Below, piece by piece: positions 37,672-46,677 of a DNA stretch of 64,000 nt. The notes under the pieces were generated by a model. That model saw nothing but the letters and a program-made list of their open reading frames with translations, did not search any database and was not told where the DNA came from. Source of the stretch: Methanosarcinales archaeon (GTDB lineage Archaea; Halobacteriota; Methanosarcinia; Methanosarcinales; Methanoperedenaceae); assembly GCA_905339155.1 (NCBI GenBank), contig CAJPFJ010000016.1:62001-126000 (forward strand). Direction: 5' to 3'. Both the position numbers and the translations under genes were made by a program. The stretch's first letter is position 1. Each line of letters opens with the position of its first letter.

Positions 37672-38430
37672 TTAAATTTTCTCCTCAAAAAGAATATCAG
37701 ACAGTTTTGCCAGTTCCTCAGGAGAAATGGTTTCCGCCCTCCTGCCAATGATGTCAAGAGGCAGTTTTTCCAGCGCTTCACCCGGGATGCCGAGAAATGC
37801 CGCATTATTTAATATGGCGTTCCTGATTTTTTTTCTTCTCTGTGAAAAAGCTGCGGTTATGAATTTCATGAAAAAATCCACATCCTTTACTTCATATGGC
37901 GGCGGTCGCGTTACAAGCCTGACAATTGCTGAATTGACCTGTGGAGGAGTACTGAAAGCCAGCCGTGGCACAACTTCTATGATCTCAACATTGGCTCGAT
38001 ACTGGACTGCTATCGAAAGCCGGCCATAATCCTTACTATTCGCTGCTGCAACCATTCTTTTTGCAAATTCATGCTGGTACATAAGAATACCCATATCGAA
38101 TTTATAATCCAGCAGTTTGAAGGTCACAGGTGATGAGATAGAATATGGCAAATTAGAGATCACTTTATTAAAATGTGGAAAATCCTGTTTCATGGCATCC
38201 CCCACAATAACTTCAACGTTTTCAAACCGGTTCAAGGAAGATGCGAGTTCCGGGTCCACTTCAATAGCGATGACTTTCCCTGCCCGGCGCGCAAGTTTTT
38301 CTGTCAGGTTACCGAAGCCTGCTCCTATTTCAAGGACAGTATCAGAACTATTTAAATGGCTATACTCGATAATCCTGCCGAGGACCTGTTCATCAATTAA
38401 GAAATGCTGGTCCTTTTTATACCATTTCAT
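37672..38430 (-). CDS. ksgA: 16S rRNA (adenine-N6,N6) dimethyltransferase
   Basis: 252 residues. QHFLIDEQVLGRI, then VLEIGAGFGNLTEKLAR (S-adenosylmethionine site, ~35-51) and SNLPYSISSPVTFKLL (catalytic N-L-P-Y motif). It dimethylates two adjacent adenosines in the 3' hairpin of 16S rRNA during small-subunit maturation. ATGA overlap with the upstream DUF655 gene; the order rpl21e-rpoF-DUF655-ksgA is conserved in archaea. Confidence 0.96.
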   Translation of the reverse strand: MKWYKKDQHFLIDEQVLGRIIEYSHLNSSDTVLEIGAGFGNLTEKLARRAGKVIAIEVDPELASSLNRFENVEVIVGDAMKQDFPHFNKVISNLPYSISSPVTFKLLDYKFDMGILMYQHEFAKRMVAAANSKDYGRLSIAVQYRANVEIIEVVPRLAFSTPPQVNSAIVRLVTRPPPYEVKDVDFFMKFITAAFSQRRKKIRNAILNNAAFLGIPGEALEKLPLDIIGRRAETISPEELAKLSDILFEEKI

Positions 38431-39020
38431 CTTCTAGTGGTGGTCATGGGGGTTGTAAAAACACGATATTTTATATTATCGTCCTTCAATTCATCCATGA
38501 CCCTGTGCGCTATAAGTTTTTCAGGAGCATGGAGACCTTTTACCCTTTCAACAAGATTCTTGAAACTCTCAAATTTACCCTTCTTTCTCTCTTCTATTAT
38601 TCCCCACATGAGTTTCTTTCCAATTCCCGGCAACAGCTCAAGCATATGGAGACGTGTTGTTATCGGATAGGCATCATTAAAAAAAGTCAAAAACAAGGCT
38701 TCGTTTGCAAGTACTATTTTTTCAATAACAGAGGGAAGCTCCAGCTGTGCCCCATGTGTAAGCTCATTATAGGTGATACGTCTCTTTACATGATCGATAA
38801 TAGGACGGTCTCCATCCCCGATATAAACCTTATCATGGACATTGGGGACGACATTCTCTTTTGGGATAAGGTCAATCAAAACAAAATGTTTTTCCCCGAT
38901 TGCCTGAATAAGGGGCTTTTTTTGATACATCGGACGGGAATCATCAGAACGCCCATAATGTAGATAATCCAGTATATAAGCTGTGTCTTCTTTTTCTTGC
39001 CTTTTCCCTAGGGTTATCAT
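38427..39020 (-). CDS. DUF655 RNA-binding-like protein
   Basis: 197 residues from the ATG at 39020; the TTG one codon earlier is possible. The family is archaeal, linked to ksgA and rpoF. DYLHYGRSDDSRPMYQKKPL is the typical N-terminal motif, and a helix-hairpin-helix-like segment (LELLPGIGKKLMWGIIEERK) is in the C-terminal half, so nucleic-acid binding is likely. The exact role is not known. Translation is coupled to ksgA by a four-base overlap. Confidence 0.88.
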   Translation of the reverse strand: MITLGKRQEKEDTAYILDYLHYGRSDDSRPMYQKKPLIQAIGEKHFVLIDLIPKENVVPNVHDKVYIGDGDRPIIDHVKRRITYNELTHGAQLELPSVIEKIVLANEALFLTFFNDAYPITTRLHMLELLPGIGKKLMWGIIEERKKGKFESFKNLVERVKGLHAPEKLIAHRVMDELKDDNIKYRVFTTPMTTTRR

Positions 39021-39095
39021 CAAATACCACTCACTTTGGATCTTTTAATCTAACTGTCAATCTACAATATATGTTTATATCTTATAAATATTTCT

Positions 39096-39446
39096 TCAGC
39101 TATATTTCATTACTAGCTCAAGAATATCTTTCAGTTCTTTTTCACTGAGAGTATATCGTTCTTTCGCATAGATCGACCTGACCTCGTCATTGGTCAGCGG
39201 AAGAATATCCACTATCCTTACAGCTATCTCCGGTTTCATCTTTTCAAGTTTTGATAACTCGTTCATTAATTCCCGGGATTTCTCCGGTTCCAGCCTGGCA
39301 AACATTTCAGCATGAGAGATCGCCTTTCGCAACTCATATCCGAGTTCTTTGTCTTCTTTGGCCCTCTCTTCCCTGACTTCTTCAAGCAGGCTTTTTACCT
39401 CACCAAGGGTCAAAATATCTTCACTGATTATTTGCTTCACTAACAT
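39096..39446 (-). CDS. rpoF: RNA polymerase subunit F (Rpb4)
   Basis: 116 residues, normal length. GEVKSLLEEVREERAKEDKE in the N-terminal half and the HRDC-like C-terminal region ending LKDILELVMKYS. It forms the polymerase stalk with subunit E. It lies 11 bases after rpl21e, in the canonical archaeal arrangement. Confidence 0.93.
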   Translation of the reverse strand: MLVKQIISEDILTLGEVKSLLEEVREERAKEDKELGYELRKAISHAEMFARLEPEKSRELMNELSKLEKMKPEIAVRIVDILPLTNDEVRSIYAKERYTLSEKELKDILELVMKYS

Positions 39447-39457
39447 TATTTCACCGG

Positions 39458-39748
39458 TTATTTCTGGGAGGTCAAATGCTCCGGAAGAATGATAACTTCT
39501 TTCATTAGTCCGCCGTCCCTGACTTCAACAATATAGGCGCGGCCACGCTGGCTCATGACTTTTCCAGTCCTGCCCTGGAATTTGGGATGAGGCATTCCAT
39601 TCTGGATGCTTGGGTCAAGATCGATGTTCACAATATCTCCTTCCTGAAACTCCTGGATCGCCCTGCTGATAGGAGATAATCCTTTTTCCCGGACTGTTTT
39701 CTTTAACTTATATCGTGATTTCCTTCTTGTTCCGTGGTTTTTCGTCAT
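39458..39748 (-). CDS. rpl21e: 50S ribosomal protein L21e
   Basis: 96 residues: [19 protein letters not shown] at the N-terminus, then [20 protein letters not shown] and [20 protein letters not shown]. This is the complete L21e signature. Co-directional with pus10 upstream (27 bases) and rpoF downstream. Confidence 0.97.
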   Translation of the reverse strand: MTKNHGTRRKSRYKLKKTVREKGLSPISRAIQEFQEGDIVNIDLDPSIQNGMPHPKFQGRTGKVMSQRGRAYIVEVRDGGLMKEVIILPEHLTSQK

Positions 39749-39775
39749 AGTATTTCTCCGAATTATGATTGTTAT

Positions 39776-41032
39776 TTATCCTACTTTAATTACTTCAAGT
39801 TCAATAACCTTTGCCTCACTTCCTGTCAGTGAAGCTACACTGGGTATAGTACGCCCACCATCGCCAGAAACCAGTTCCTTGACATAGAGTCCGCCTTCAC
39901 AATCAATGACGAGGACTGCAATATTTTCATTATACGATTCAAGTTCGACAGAGTGTACCTTTCGTACCCGTTCAAGATCCGCGCGCCTGTGAAGCACTCT
40001 GGTGGGTGTTTTCTGTTTGATGAGAGTTTGGCTTATTATGTTAATGGATGATTTAAGTTTTTCCTCTGTTGTATTGTGTGTTATCTTGAGACGATATACT
40101 TTGTCAACTTTCATGGATTTTATCTGTTCAACTGTTTCACTTTCAACGAATTTGAGTCCAAGCACTTCGATCTTACCATCTGCGCCATGGTTTATTTCAG
40201 CTTTCAGGGTTTTAAGGTCAAGACTCCTGATATGGGGTCTTTTTGCCTCAACAACAAATGGTCGCCCATCGCCAAGCATAAGAGCATCGATATCCTCACG
40301 CCCTGCGCCATGAAAAGCAGTATCTGCACACCGTGCTGCTGACATCAGGTATGGCTTTATCAATTCATCCACTGATTCCGGGTACATCTTTCCGGTATTG
40401 TCACATCGTTCACATCCTCTCCCGCCGCATTCCCGGCAAGGCCACCTTGTCTGGGGTATTCCACGGATAAGTTTCCGATATCTTCCGTAAATGTAAAGTG
40501 AATTTATTTCTATTTCGACAGTATCATTTTCAAGGTCAAGGAGCGCCACAACCTGCGGTTTTTTGAGGTTCGCCTTCTTTGATGCAAGCTTTTCTATCCT
40601 TTTCCCGACCTCCCTATTCAATTCTGTCTTAAGAGGCTCCGCAAACGTGGTCCCGCTTTCTGCCCAGAGGATCTCTTCATTTTCGGCAAGAAGTCCTGTA
40701 ACCTTTGTTCCTACCAGGAAATTAATATATTCATAATCCGAAAGCGCCTCAATAGATTTTGTTACCCACGACCCAATATTCAAAAAAAGATTATTGCATA
40801 CCCAGCATTTTATTTCACCCGTGGTTTTAGCAAGTTCATCCTGCAGTTCTTTATCTTTTTGCGCTCCTGCATGCATGGCAAGCACGAGTTTCAGGGCTGC
40901 CCCTCGCATATCATTGGAAAGTCCTGTGGAAAGCTTTGCGAACTGCCTGCCCAGGCAGTGATCGCATATCGGACCTTCATGAATGATCTTACAGGCTGTA
41001 TCAAGAATTGTCATCTGCCTCTCATTATTCAT
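39776..41032 (-). CDS. pus10: tRNA pseudouridine(54/55) synthase Pus10
   Basis: 418 residues. Two CxxC pairs near the N-terminus (CDHCLGRQ, CWVCNN), then a THUMP-like region, and a second Zn-like cluster CRECGGRGCERC. The catalytic Asp is in GREDIDALMLGDGRPFVVE. It makes pseudouridine at tRNA positions 54 and 55 in archaea. TrmY, which methylates the same position 54, is the next gene upstream, 37 bases away. Confidence 0.95.
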   Translation of the reverse strand: MNNERQMTILDTACKIIHEGPICDHCLGRQFAKLSTGLSNDMRGAALKLVLAMHAGAQKDKELQDELAKTTGEIKCWVCNNLFLNIGSWVTKSIEALSDYEYINFLVGTKVTGLLAENEEILWAESGTTFAEPLKTELNREVGKRIEKLASKKANLKKPQVVALLDLENDTVEIEINSLYIYGRYRKLIRGIPQTRWPCRECGGRGCERCDNTGKMYPESVDELIKPYLMSAARCADTAFHGAGREDIDALMLGDGRPFVVEAKRPHIRSLDLKTLKAEINHGADGKIEVLGLKFVESETVEQIKSMKVDKVYRLKITHNTTEEKLKSSINIISQTLIKQKTPTRVLHRRADLERVRKVHSVELESYNENIAVLVIDCEGGLYVKELVSGDGGRTIPSVASLTGSEAKVIELEVIKVG

Positions 41033-41069
41033 ATTGTTCTAAATACGTTTCCATGAATGTTATCCATAC

Positions 41070-41657
41070 TTAACAAAAGTTCCTATCCATTTCGTTATGC
41101 AATAACACGATGCAGTGATCAGCATGTAAAGATAGCGGCCCTACGCTGGTTATTTCAGGATCATATCCCGCAACTATTCTCTCCTCATCATCGGTCAAAC
41201 CCAGATGATCTCCAAGTAAAAATAACGGATTAAAAGCTTCACCGAACTTATTTTTGCGGATATCTTCACCATCTTCCCGTAAATAGATGATTTTGGTATC
41301 CAGCTCCATTAAAAGAATATCCAGATCCCCTTTCCTCACGCTAACACCTGGCGTGGATTCAGTCCAGAAATCCTGTGCATTCTTCTCAAGCGCTTTTTTT
41401 ATTAATGATGCTGCGCTTCGTTCATCAGGGCTCAGGTACCTTATCGTGGCTCCATCAAAACGTATCAATTTTGGAGGGGATGGCTCACCTTTCATTACAA
41501 GAAAAACACGAACATCTCTTCTCAGGTCGTGGGAAAGAAATAGCGCAGCGTTAACACACCTGCACAGAATGTCCATGCGCCCGGCAGCCCCCGGGAGATC
41601 GTTAAGGGAAAATGTTCCGGTGACGGCTTTATGCCCAATGATTATAAAATCTTTCAT
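41070..41657 (-). CDS. trmY: tRNA (pseudouridine(54)-N1)-methyltransferase
   Basis: 195 residues of the SPOUT family (former DUF358): FIIIGHKAVTGTFSLNDLPG, CVNAALFLSHDLRRDVRVF, FNPLFLLGDHLGLTDDEE. It converts pseudouridine 54 to N1-methylpseudouridine. It lies directly upstream of pus10, whose product it uses. Confidence 0.94.
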   Translation of the reverse strand: MKDFIIIGHKAVTGTFSLNDLPGAAGRMDILCRCVNAALFLSHDLRRDVRVFLVMKGEPSPPKLIRFDGATIRYLSPDERSAASLIKKALEKNAQDFWTESTPGVSVRKGDLDILLMELDTKIIYLREDGEDIRKNKFGEAFNPLFLLGDHLGLTDDEERIVAGYDPEITSVGPLSLHADHCIVLLHNEMDRNFC

Positions 41658-41764
41658 GTCAGGAGAAATGCTTGAAGCATATTAAAGCTTTATTTAATGT
41701 GAGATTACCGAATTTTAAGGATTGATTGTCAGAAAAACTTATAACTTCTATTTTCCATTTAGAT

Positions 41765-41772
41765 GAGGTGAT
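41765..41772 (+). promoter_or_regulatory. Shine-Dalgarno deciding the purH start
   Basis: GAGGTGAT, a full match to the archaeal anti-Shine-Dalgarno, lies 5 bases before the CTG at 41778 and 20 before the TTG at 41793. The in-frame TGA at 41769-41771 excludes any earlier start. Confidence 0.75.
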
Positions 41773-41777
41773 ATTTT

Positions 41778-43382
41778 CTGCCTAAGAAAGCTTTGATTAG
41801 CGTTTCTGATAAAAATGGTATAATTGATTTTGCCCAGGGGCTTACTAGATTCGGATTTGAGATTATTTCGACAGGCGGGACTTACTCTGTCTTGAAGAAA
41901 GCCGGAATAAAAGTAATAGATATTTCCGATATTACGGGATTCCCTGAGATGATGGACGGAAGAGTGAAAACGCTTCACCCGAAAATCTATGGCGCTATTC
42001 TTGCAATACAGGATAAACCTTCCCACATAAAAGATGCCATGGAACAGGGTATTGAATTCATTGATATTGTGGCTGTTAACCTTTACCCATTTGAAAAAAC
42101 AGTGGAAAGTAAAGCAAGTCTTGAAGATGCTATTGAAAACATAGATATCGGAGGACCTGCTCTTGTAAGGGCGGCAGCAAAAAATTACAATCATGTAGCT
42201 GTAATAACTGATACAGCAGATTATCCTTTGATCCTGGAGGAACTTAACAAAGGCGCTATAAACCTTGAAACCAGGAAAAAGCTTGCAGTCAAAGCTTTCC
42301 GAAGAATTGCAGATTATGATTGCGCGATTGACACATACTTAAGCTCGGCCCTTGTAAATGAAGAAATCCTGCGCATGAAATTCGTTCAGGGAACAACTCT
42401 CAGGTATGGAGAGAACTGGCACCAGAGCGCTAAATTTTATAAAGAGCCCGGCGTAACTGAACCCACGATCGCAAATGCAAAACAACTGCATGGAAAAGCG
42501 CTTTCTTACAACAATTATGTAGATGCGGAAAGTGCCCTGAATGTAGTTCTCGGATGCAAAAAGAAAATAGCGGTTTCGATCGTAAAACACAGCAATCCAT
42601 GTGGATTTGCAACAGGGGATACACTTAAAGAAGCTCTCTTAAGAGCATGGGATGGGGATCCTGTTTCAGCGTTTGGCAGTATAATCTGCATGACCTGCAA
42701 ACCCGATCTTCTTGCGCTTGAATTTTTAAAAGGAAGGTTCGTTGAACTTATTATCGCCCCGGGATATGATGAAGAAGGGCTAATGTATCTCAAAAATAAG
42801 AGCAAAGATTTGCGTATCCTTGAATTACCAATGGATGAAGGGAAACCACTCGATAATACATACCACTATATCGTGGGAGGAATGCTTGTCCAGTCCAGGA
42901 ACAGGGGATTATATGAAAAATGGGAGGTAGTGACCCAGCATCCTTTCCCTGAACAAAAGAAAGGACTTTCTGAGTTTGCAATAAACGCCTGCAAATATAC
43001 AAAATCAAATGCCGTGGTAATAGCCAGGGAGTATGAAAAAGGATGTTACCAGATACTTGCGATAGGCGCTGGACAGCCAAACAGGGTTGATTCCATAAAG
43101 AAACTGGCCGCCACAAAAGCAAGAGAGAACCTTAAGATCCTTTACGAAAGGGAAAAACCGGGCATTAATGAGGATGAATTCATAAAAAACATAATGAGTG
43201 AGTGCGTCATGGCATCGGATGCATTCTTCCCGTTCGATGACAGCATCATTCATTCAGCCCAGAATCATATAAGGTATATCGTATCCCCCGGAGGCTCAAT
43301 AAGGGATAAGGAAGTTATTGCTACGGCCAACAAACTGGGTGTGTCACTCGTGTTCACAGGTATGCGGCATTTTTACCATTAA
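41778..43382 (+). CDS. purH: Bifunctional AICAR formyltransferase / IMP cyclohydrolase
   Basis: 534 residues if started at CTG 41778, giving the family-typical N-terminus PKKALISVSDKNGI; the TTG at 41793 would remove PKKAL. The N-terminal MGS-like cyclohydrolase domain has EIISTGGTYSVLKKAGIKV. The C-terminal transformylase has the catalytic KHSNPCGFA and a normal C-terminus (FTGMRHFYH). It carries out the last two steps of IMP synthesis. It is convergent with the phosphatase-like gene, overlapping by four bases. Confidence 0.94.
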   Translation: MPKKALISVSDKNGIIDFAQGLTRFGFEIISTGGTYSVLKKAGIKVIDISDITGFPEMMDGRVKTLHPKIYGAILAIQDKPSHIKDAMEQGIEFIDIVAVNLYPFEKTVESKASLEDAIENIDIGGPALVRAAAKNYNHVAVITDTADYPLILEELNKGAINLETRKKLAVKAFRRIADYDCAIDTYLSSALVNEEILRMKFVQGTTLRYGENWHQSAKFYKEPGVTEPTIANAKQLHGKALSYNNYVDAESALNVVLGCKKKIAVSIVKHSNPCGFATGDTLKEALLRAWDGDPVSAFGSIICMTCKPDLLALEFLKGRFVELIIAPGYDEEGLMYLKNKSKDLRILELPMDEGKPLDNTYHYIVGGMLVQSRNRGLYEKWEVVTQHPFPEQKKGLSEFAINACKYTKSNAVVIAREYEKGCYQILAIGAGQPNRVDSIKKLAATKARENLKILYEREKPGINEDEFIKNIMSECVMASDAFFPFDDSIIHSAQNHIRYIVSPGGSIRDKEVIATANKLGVSLVFTGMRHFYH

Positions 43383-44740
43383 TCCTTGATCCGCCTAATG
43401 ATTATTAATCCTGCAACATTAACTATCAATATCAGGATAATTGCGATCAATCCCCTGTTACTGATATTTAATGCATTCTCCGGTTTTTTGAAATTGAAGT
43501 GTTTATCAGAATCAAGCGACACTGTTTCTTGAAATGTACCACCATCTCCTGTTGCTTTGAGGATATAACTTGAATTCAAGGGGAGGCCGGCGAAAATAAG
43601 TTCGGAATCCGAGCGCTCGGATAGTTTTTGGCCATTATTCCATAATGAGACCTGGTACTCGGAATCAGTTTTTACAAAGATGCTGGCATATTTTTTTATA
43701 TTGATGGAATTTCCATCAGCATACTGGAGATGGTCGGGAAGGTCAAGAACACCCAGAAGCGTTGGAGCGATGTCTTCCTGTTCATATTCTCCGCCGATAA
43801 TTCCCGTTACTGTATTTGGGGAAACTATTACAAGAGGAATTCTGAGGCTTTCAATCTTTGTTGAATATTTATCCGAGCTATGCCCTCCACGCCGCGCGTT
43901 TATTGTTGCAAAAGACATACCATGATCTGCTGTCAGGAAGAATGCAATATTATTGTCAAGCGCTGTCTTATAAAGGGGAAAAATATCCGAATCGAGTTTC
44001 TCGATCAACTTAAGATAATCATCATCTCCCATATTATGTCCACCGCTATCAATTGCCCCGATATTCACTGTCAAGAGGAATCTCCGGGACGGATGTTTCT
44101 TTATCATGTCGATCGCAGCGGCATTTGCAGCATCGATACCCCATCTGTTATAAGCAGAATATTTATCCACACCTTTTTTACCATCCAGGTAAGCGGGAAG
44201 TTTCACCTTCCACTCATACATTAGATCATAAACACCATCTGGCGCATTCTTTGTTTGTATTGCCATAAAAGGCTCATCAATAGAATTATTTTCGGCATAA
44301 AGTATTATATCCTGCTCGTTTCGCATATTCATGAAATCCCCTCTTTCCATTATAGCAAGATTAACAAAGCTATGTTCTTTTGTTATATCAAATATTGTAG
44401 CGCCAGGATAACCCACAGTTTCCTCATTTGCATCAGAAAAACCTGTCACGATCACTGAATGCGCAATACCTGTTATTGGATGTTTTGTCTTTATATCCGC
44501 GATCATTGCTCCGAAAGACAGGTTTCCCGTCGTTGCTTTTAAAAGCAAAGAGCCGTCTAATGCAACAGGAGAAGTTCCAGGATAATAATAAGAAGAGCCA
44601 AAGCCATCAACTATGAAAAGGATAGCGCTTTGCGGTCTTTTCACTTCGTTTAAGGTTATTTCAGAAACTGCTAATGCGGTGTATGGTGTTGAAAATATAA
44701 ATAATGTTGTTAATAATATAATTACTAAATTGTTTTTCAT
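43379..44740 (-). CDS. Membrane-anchored alkaline-phosphatase-superfamily protein
   Basis: 453 residues. Signal peptide LVIILLTTLFIFSTPYTALA. Metal-site motifs of the alkaline phosphatase / phosphodiesterase / sulfatase superfamily: FIVDGFGSSYYYPG, NIGAIDSGGHNMGDDDY, LTADHGMSF and GGHSSDK. C-terminal helix GLIAIILILIVNVAGLIIIR with a basic end anchors it outside the cell. The substrate cannot be predicted; nucleotide or phosphoglycan hydrolysis are possible. Confidence 0.82.
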   Translation of the reverse strand: MKNNLVIILLTTLFIFSTPYTALAVSEITLNEVKRPQSAILFIVDGFGSSYYYPGTSPVALDGSLLLKATTGNLSFGAMIADIKTKHPITGIAHSVIVTGFSDANEETVGYPGATIFDITKEHSFVNLAIMERGDFMNMRNEQDIILYAENNSIDEPFMAIQTKNAPDGVYDLMYEWKVKLPAYLDGKKGVDKYSAYNRWGIDAANAAAIDMIKKHPSRRFLLTVNIGAIDSGGHNMGDDDYLKLIEKLDSDIFPLYKTALDNNIAFFLTADHGMSFATINARRGGHSSDKYSTKIESLRIPLVIVSPNTVTGIIGGEYEQEDIAPTLLGVLDLPDHLQYADGNSINIKKYASIFVKTDSEYQVSLWNNGQKLSERSDSELIFAGLPLNSSYILKATGDGGTFQETVSLDSDKHFNFKKPENALNISNRGLIAIILILIVNVAGLIIIRRIKD

Positions 44741-44791
44741 GAAGAATGCTGATTAGAAGCGAAACAGATAAAAAGATTTCGCAAAACATTA

Positions 44792-44799
44792 TTTATATC
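44792..44799 (+). promoter_or_regulatory. TATA box of pgi
   Basis: TTTATATC about 25 bases before the ATG at 44820, the spacing expected for a leaderless archaeal mRNA. Confidence 0.5.
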
Positions 44800-44819
44800 A
44801 ATATACCAATTAGTGTGCG

Positions 44820-45551
44820 ATGGAGTCGATATTGGGTATCATATCTAAGGGTGTTAAGCCAGGTATACGAAAGCTTTATGACATGAAAGATGTCATTTAT
44901 GACCGCAAATGGCTTTCCAATGCAGAAAATTCCGAATTATATTATATGTACCGGGAGCTTTCACTGAGCAAAAAAGATTCTATTGCCATGAAAGAACATG
45001 GCCTGAGGTACGATATCACTGTTATTCCCCCGCGTATGCTTGGGTGTGAATTTGTAAAAACAGCAGGCCATTACCACCCACTTGTTCCCGGGACCGGGAT
45101 AACATTTCCTGAAATATATGAAGTACTGGGCGGCGAAGCAACTTATATACTGCAAAAACCGGATGGTGAAGGAATAGATGATGTGATCTTGATAAAAGCA
45201 GGTGAAGGCGACAAGGTAATCATCCCGCCAGGCTACGGGCACCTTACTATAAATGCATCAAATAAAGTATTGAAAATGGCTAACTGGGTAGCGCGAGACT
45301 TTGAGTCCATATACCAGCCAATAAAAGAAAAGGAGGGAGGGGCATATTTCATCCTGGATAAAGGAATGGTGAAAAATCAGAGATATGAATATGTGCCTGA
45401 AATTAAGCTTTGCAAACCCCCAAATCTTAAAGAAATGGGATTGCAAAAAAGTAAAGAGATGTATGGGCTCGTTCGGGATTTAAAACAACTTGAATTTCTC
45501 ATAAAACCTCATGAGCATGCATGGATTTTCGAAGAAGTCCTTCGTAAATAA
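44820..45551 (+). CDS. pgi: Glucose-6-phosphate isomerase, archaeal cupin type
   Basis: 243 residues. The metal site of cupin-type isomerases is complete: GHYH at ~83-86, Glu in TFPEIYEVLGG, and His in PPGYGHLTIN at ~138. It interconverts glucose 6-phosphate and fructose 6-phosphate. The N-terminal extension (~50 residues) and the C-terminal half, ending RDLKQLEFLIKPHEHAWIFE, are longer than in the ~190-residue Pyrococcus enzyme. ATG at 44820 without Shine-Dalgarno, behind a TATA box at 25 bases. Confidence 0.93.
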   Translation: MESILGIISKGVKPGIRKLYDMKDVIYDRKWLSNAENSELYYMYRELSLSKKDSIAMKEHGLRYDITVIPPRMLGCEFVKTAGHYHPLVPGTGITFPEIYEVLGGEATYILQKPDGEGIDDVILIKAGEGDKVIIPPGYGHLTINASNKVLKMANWVARDFESIYQPIKEKEGGAYFILDKGMVKNQRYEYVPEIKLCKPPNLKEMGLQKSKEMYGLVRDLKQLEFLIKPHEHAWIFEEVLRK

Positions 45552-45579
45552 ATCCAATATATTCCAGTTTTGGGCAATA

Positions 45580-45590
45580 TTTTTAAATAA
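45580..45590 (+). promoter_or_regulatory. TATA box of the Cas4-like gene
   Basis: TTTTTAAATAA with its centre 26 bases before the ATG at 45611; no Shine-Dalgarno, so leaderless initiation is likely. Confidence 0.5.
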
Positions 45591-45610
45591 GCGGGATATT
45601 TACACCTCCC

Positions 45611-46369
45611 ATGATAAAAGTCTCAGAAATTACTACTTACCTCAAATGTCCCCGGATGTGCTATTTCGTAAATAAGGGGTGCGACTTGATGGGTGAGGTC
45701 ACACCTGTTTATCTGGAAAGATTGATCCTGAAAGAACTGGCCCTGACATACGGGTCTGCATTTAATAGCGCGGATATACAGACTTTCCTGAATAATGAAC
45801 TTGAAAGGATTTCAAATGAGATACGTGTAATTTACAGGAATGAACTGAGCAAGATCGACGATGCAGCAATAACAAAATCCGTAACGGATATAACCCCCCT
45901 GATCGAAACAATTTCTTTGAATCTTTCTGTAAATACTGAGTTCTTTTCAGGTGAGTTCATTCAGGATGAACCCATTTTACGCTCGGATAAATTCGGACTT
46001 TCTGGCAGCCCTGACAGGTTGTTAAAAATAAATGAAAGCCTTGTCCCTTCGATAATAAAAACCGGCAATATGCCTGAAAATGGTGTCTGGAATAAAGACA
46101 GGCTCCAGTTGACCGCCTATTCAATTCTCGTGGAAGAAAAATACAATTCAATCGTGAAAAAAGGATTTGTTGAATATGCGCGCTGGGGCATCGTAAGACC
46201 AGTCGTTATCAAACGACATGAGCGCAGGAAAGTCCTGCAGGTGATGGACAGGATAAAGAAGATCCAGGATGGTTTTATGCCAGAAAGACCGGAAGATGCT
46301 CCCTGTGAGTACTGCGGATTTGATGGGATATGCGATGTAAAATCCACTCTTGCATCGAGGTTTTTTTGA
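45611..46369 (+). CDS. Cas4-like PD-(D/E)XK family protein, orphan, active site incomplete
   Basis: 252 residues. Cysteines at 13 and 17 (KCPRMCYF) and a C-terminal CEYCGFDGIC match the iron-sulfur cluster ligands of Cas4/Dna2-type nucleases. The GSPDRLL motif retains the metal Asp, and RLQLTAYSILVEE matches motif QxxxY. The ExK motif is lost: the position reads SIIK. No CRISPR array or cas gene is nearby. Likely an Fe-S DNA-repair-type nuclease relative, possibly inactive. Confidence 0.78.
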   Translation: MIKVSEITTYLKCPRMCYFVNKGCDLMGEVTPVYLERLILKELALTYGSAFNSADIQTFLNNELERISNEIRVIYRNELSKIDDAAITKSVTDITPLIETISLNLSVNTEFFSGEFIQDEPILRSDKFGLSGSPDRLLKINESLVPSIIKTGNMPENGVWNKDRLQLTAYSILVEEKYNSIVKKGFVEYARWGIVRPVVIKRHERRKVLQVMDRIKKIQDGFMPERPEDAPCEYCGFDGICDVKSTLASRFF

Positions 46370-46372
46370 AGA

Positions 46373-46606
46373 TCAGAATTTCGCTCCTGTCAGGGTTTTT
46401 GTCTCCGTGACTCCCTTTAAAGCTCTTATTTTATTGACGACGATATCACTTAATCCCTCGTAATCTTTTGCCTGGATTTTCGCGATCAGGTCATAATCAC
46501 CAAAAAGAGGATACAGTTCCTGGATCTCTTCCCATTTTATCATGGTGTCAAATATTTTTTTTTCCGCTCCAGGCGTAACATTGATCAATACAAAACCTAT
46601 TGTCAT
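46373..46606 (-). CDS. Stand-alone Lrp/AsnC ligand-binding (RAM) domain protein
   Basis: 77 residues. TIGFVLINVTPGAEKKIFDT and LFGDYDLIAKIQAKDYEGLS form the alpha-beta RAM domain of Lrp/AsnC regulators; no helix-turn-helix is attached. Such proteins bind amino acids and form dimers to octamers. It ends convergently four bases from the Cas4-like gene. The role is likely as a ligand-binding partner of full-length Lrp proteins elsewhere (inference). Confidence 0.85.
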   Translation of the reverse strand: MTIGFVLINVTPGAEKKIFDTMIKWEEIQELYPLFGDYDLIAKIQAKDYEGLSDIVVNKIRALKGVTETKTLTGAKF

Positions 46607-46677
46607 TAATTTTCACCCATGCCCCACTATTAGGTTTTGGGAATATAATATTTTCTAAACGAATAAACATTATATTT

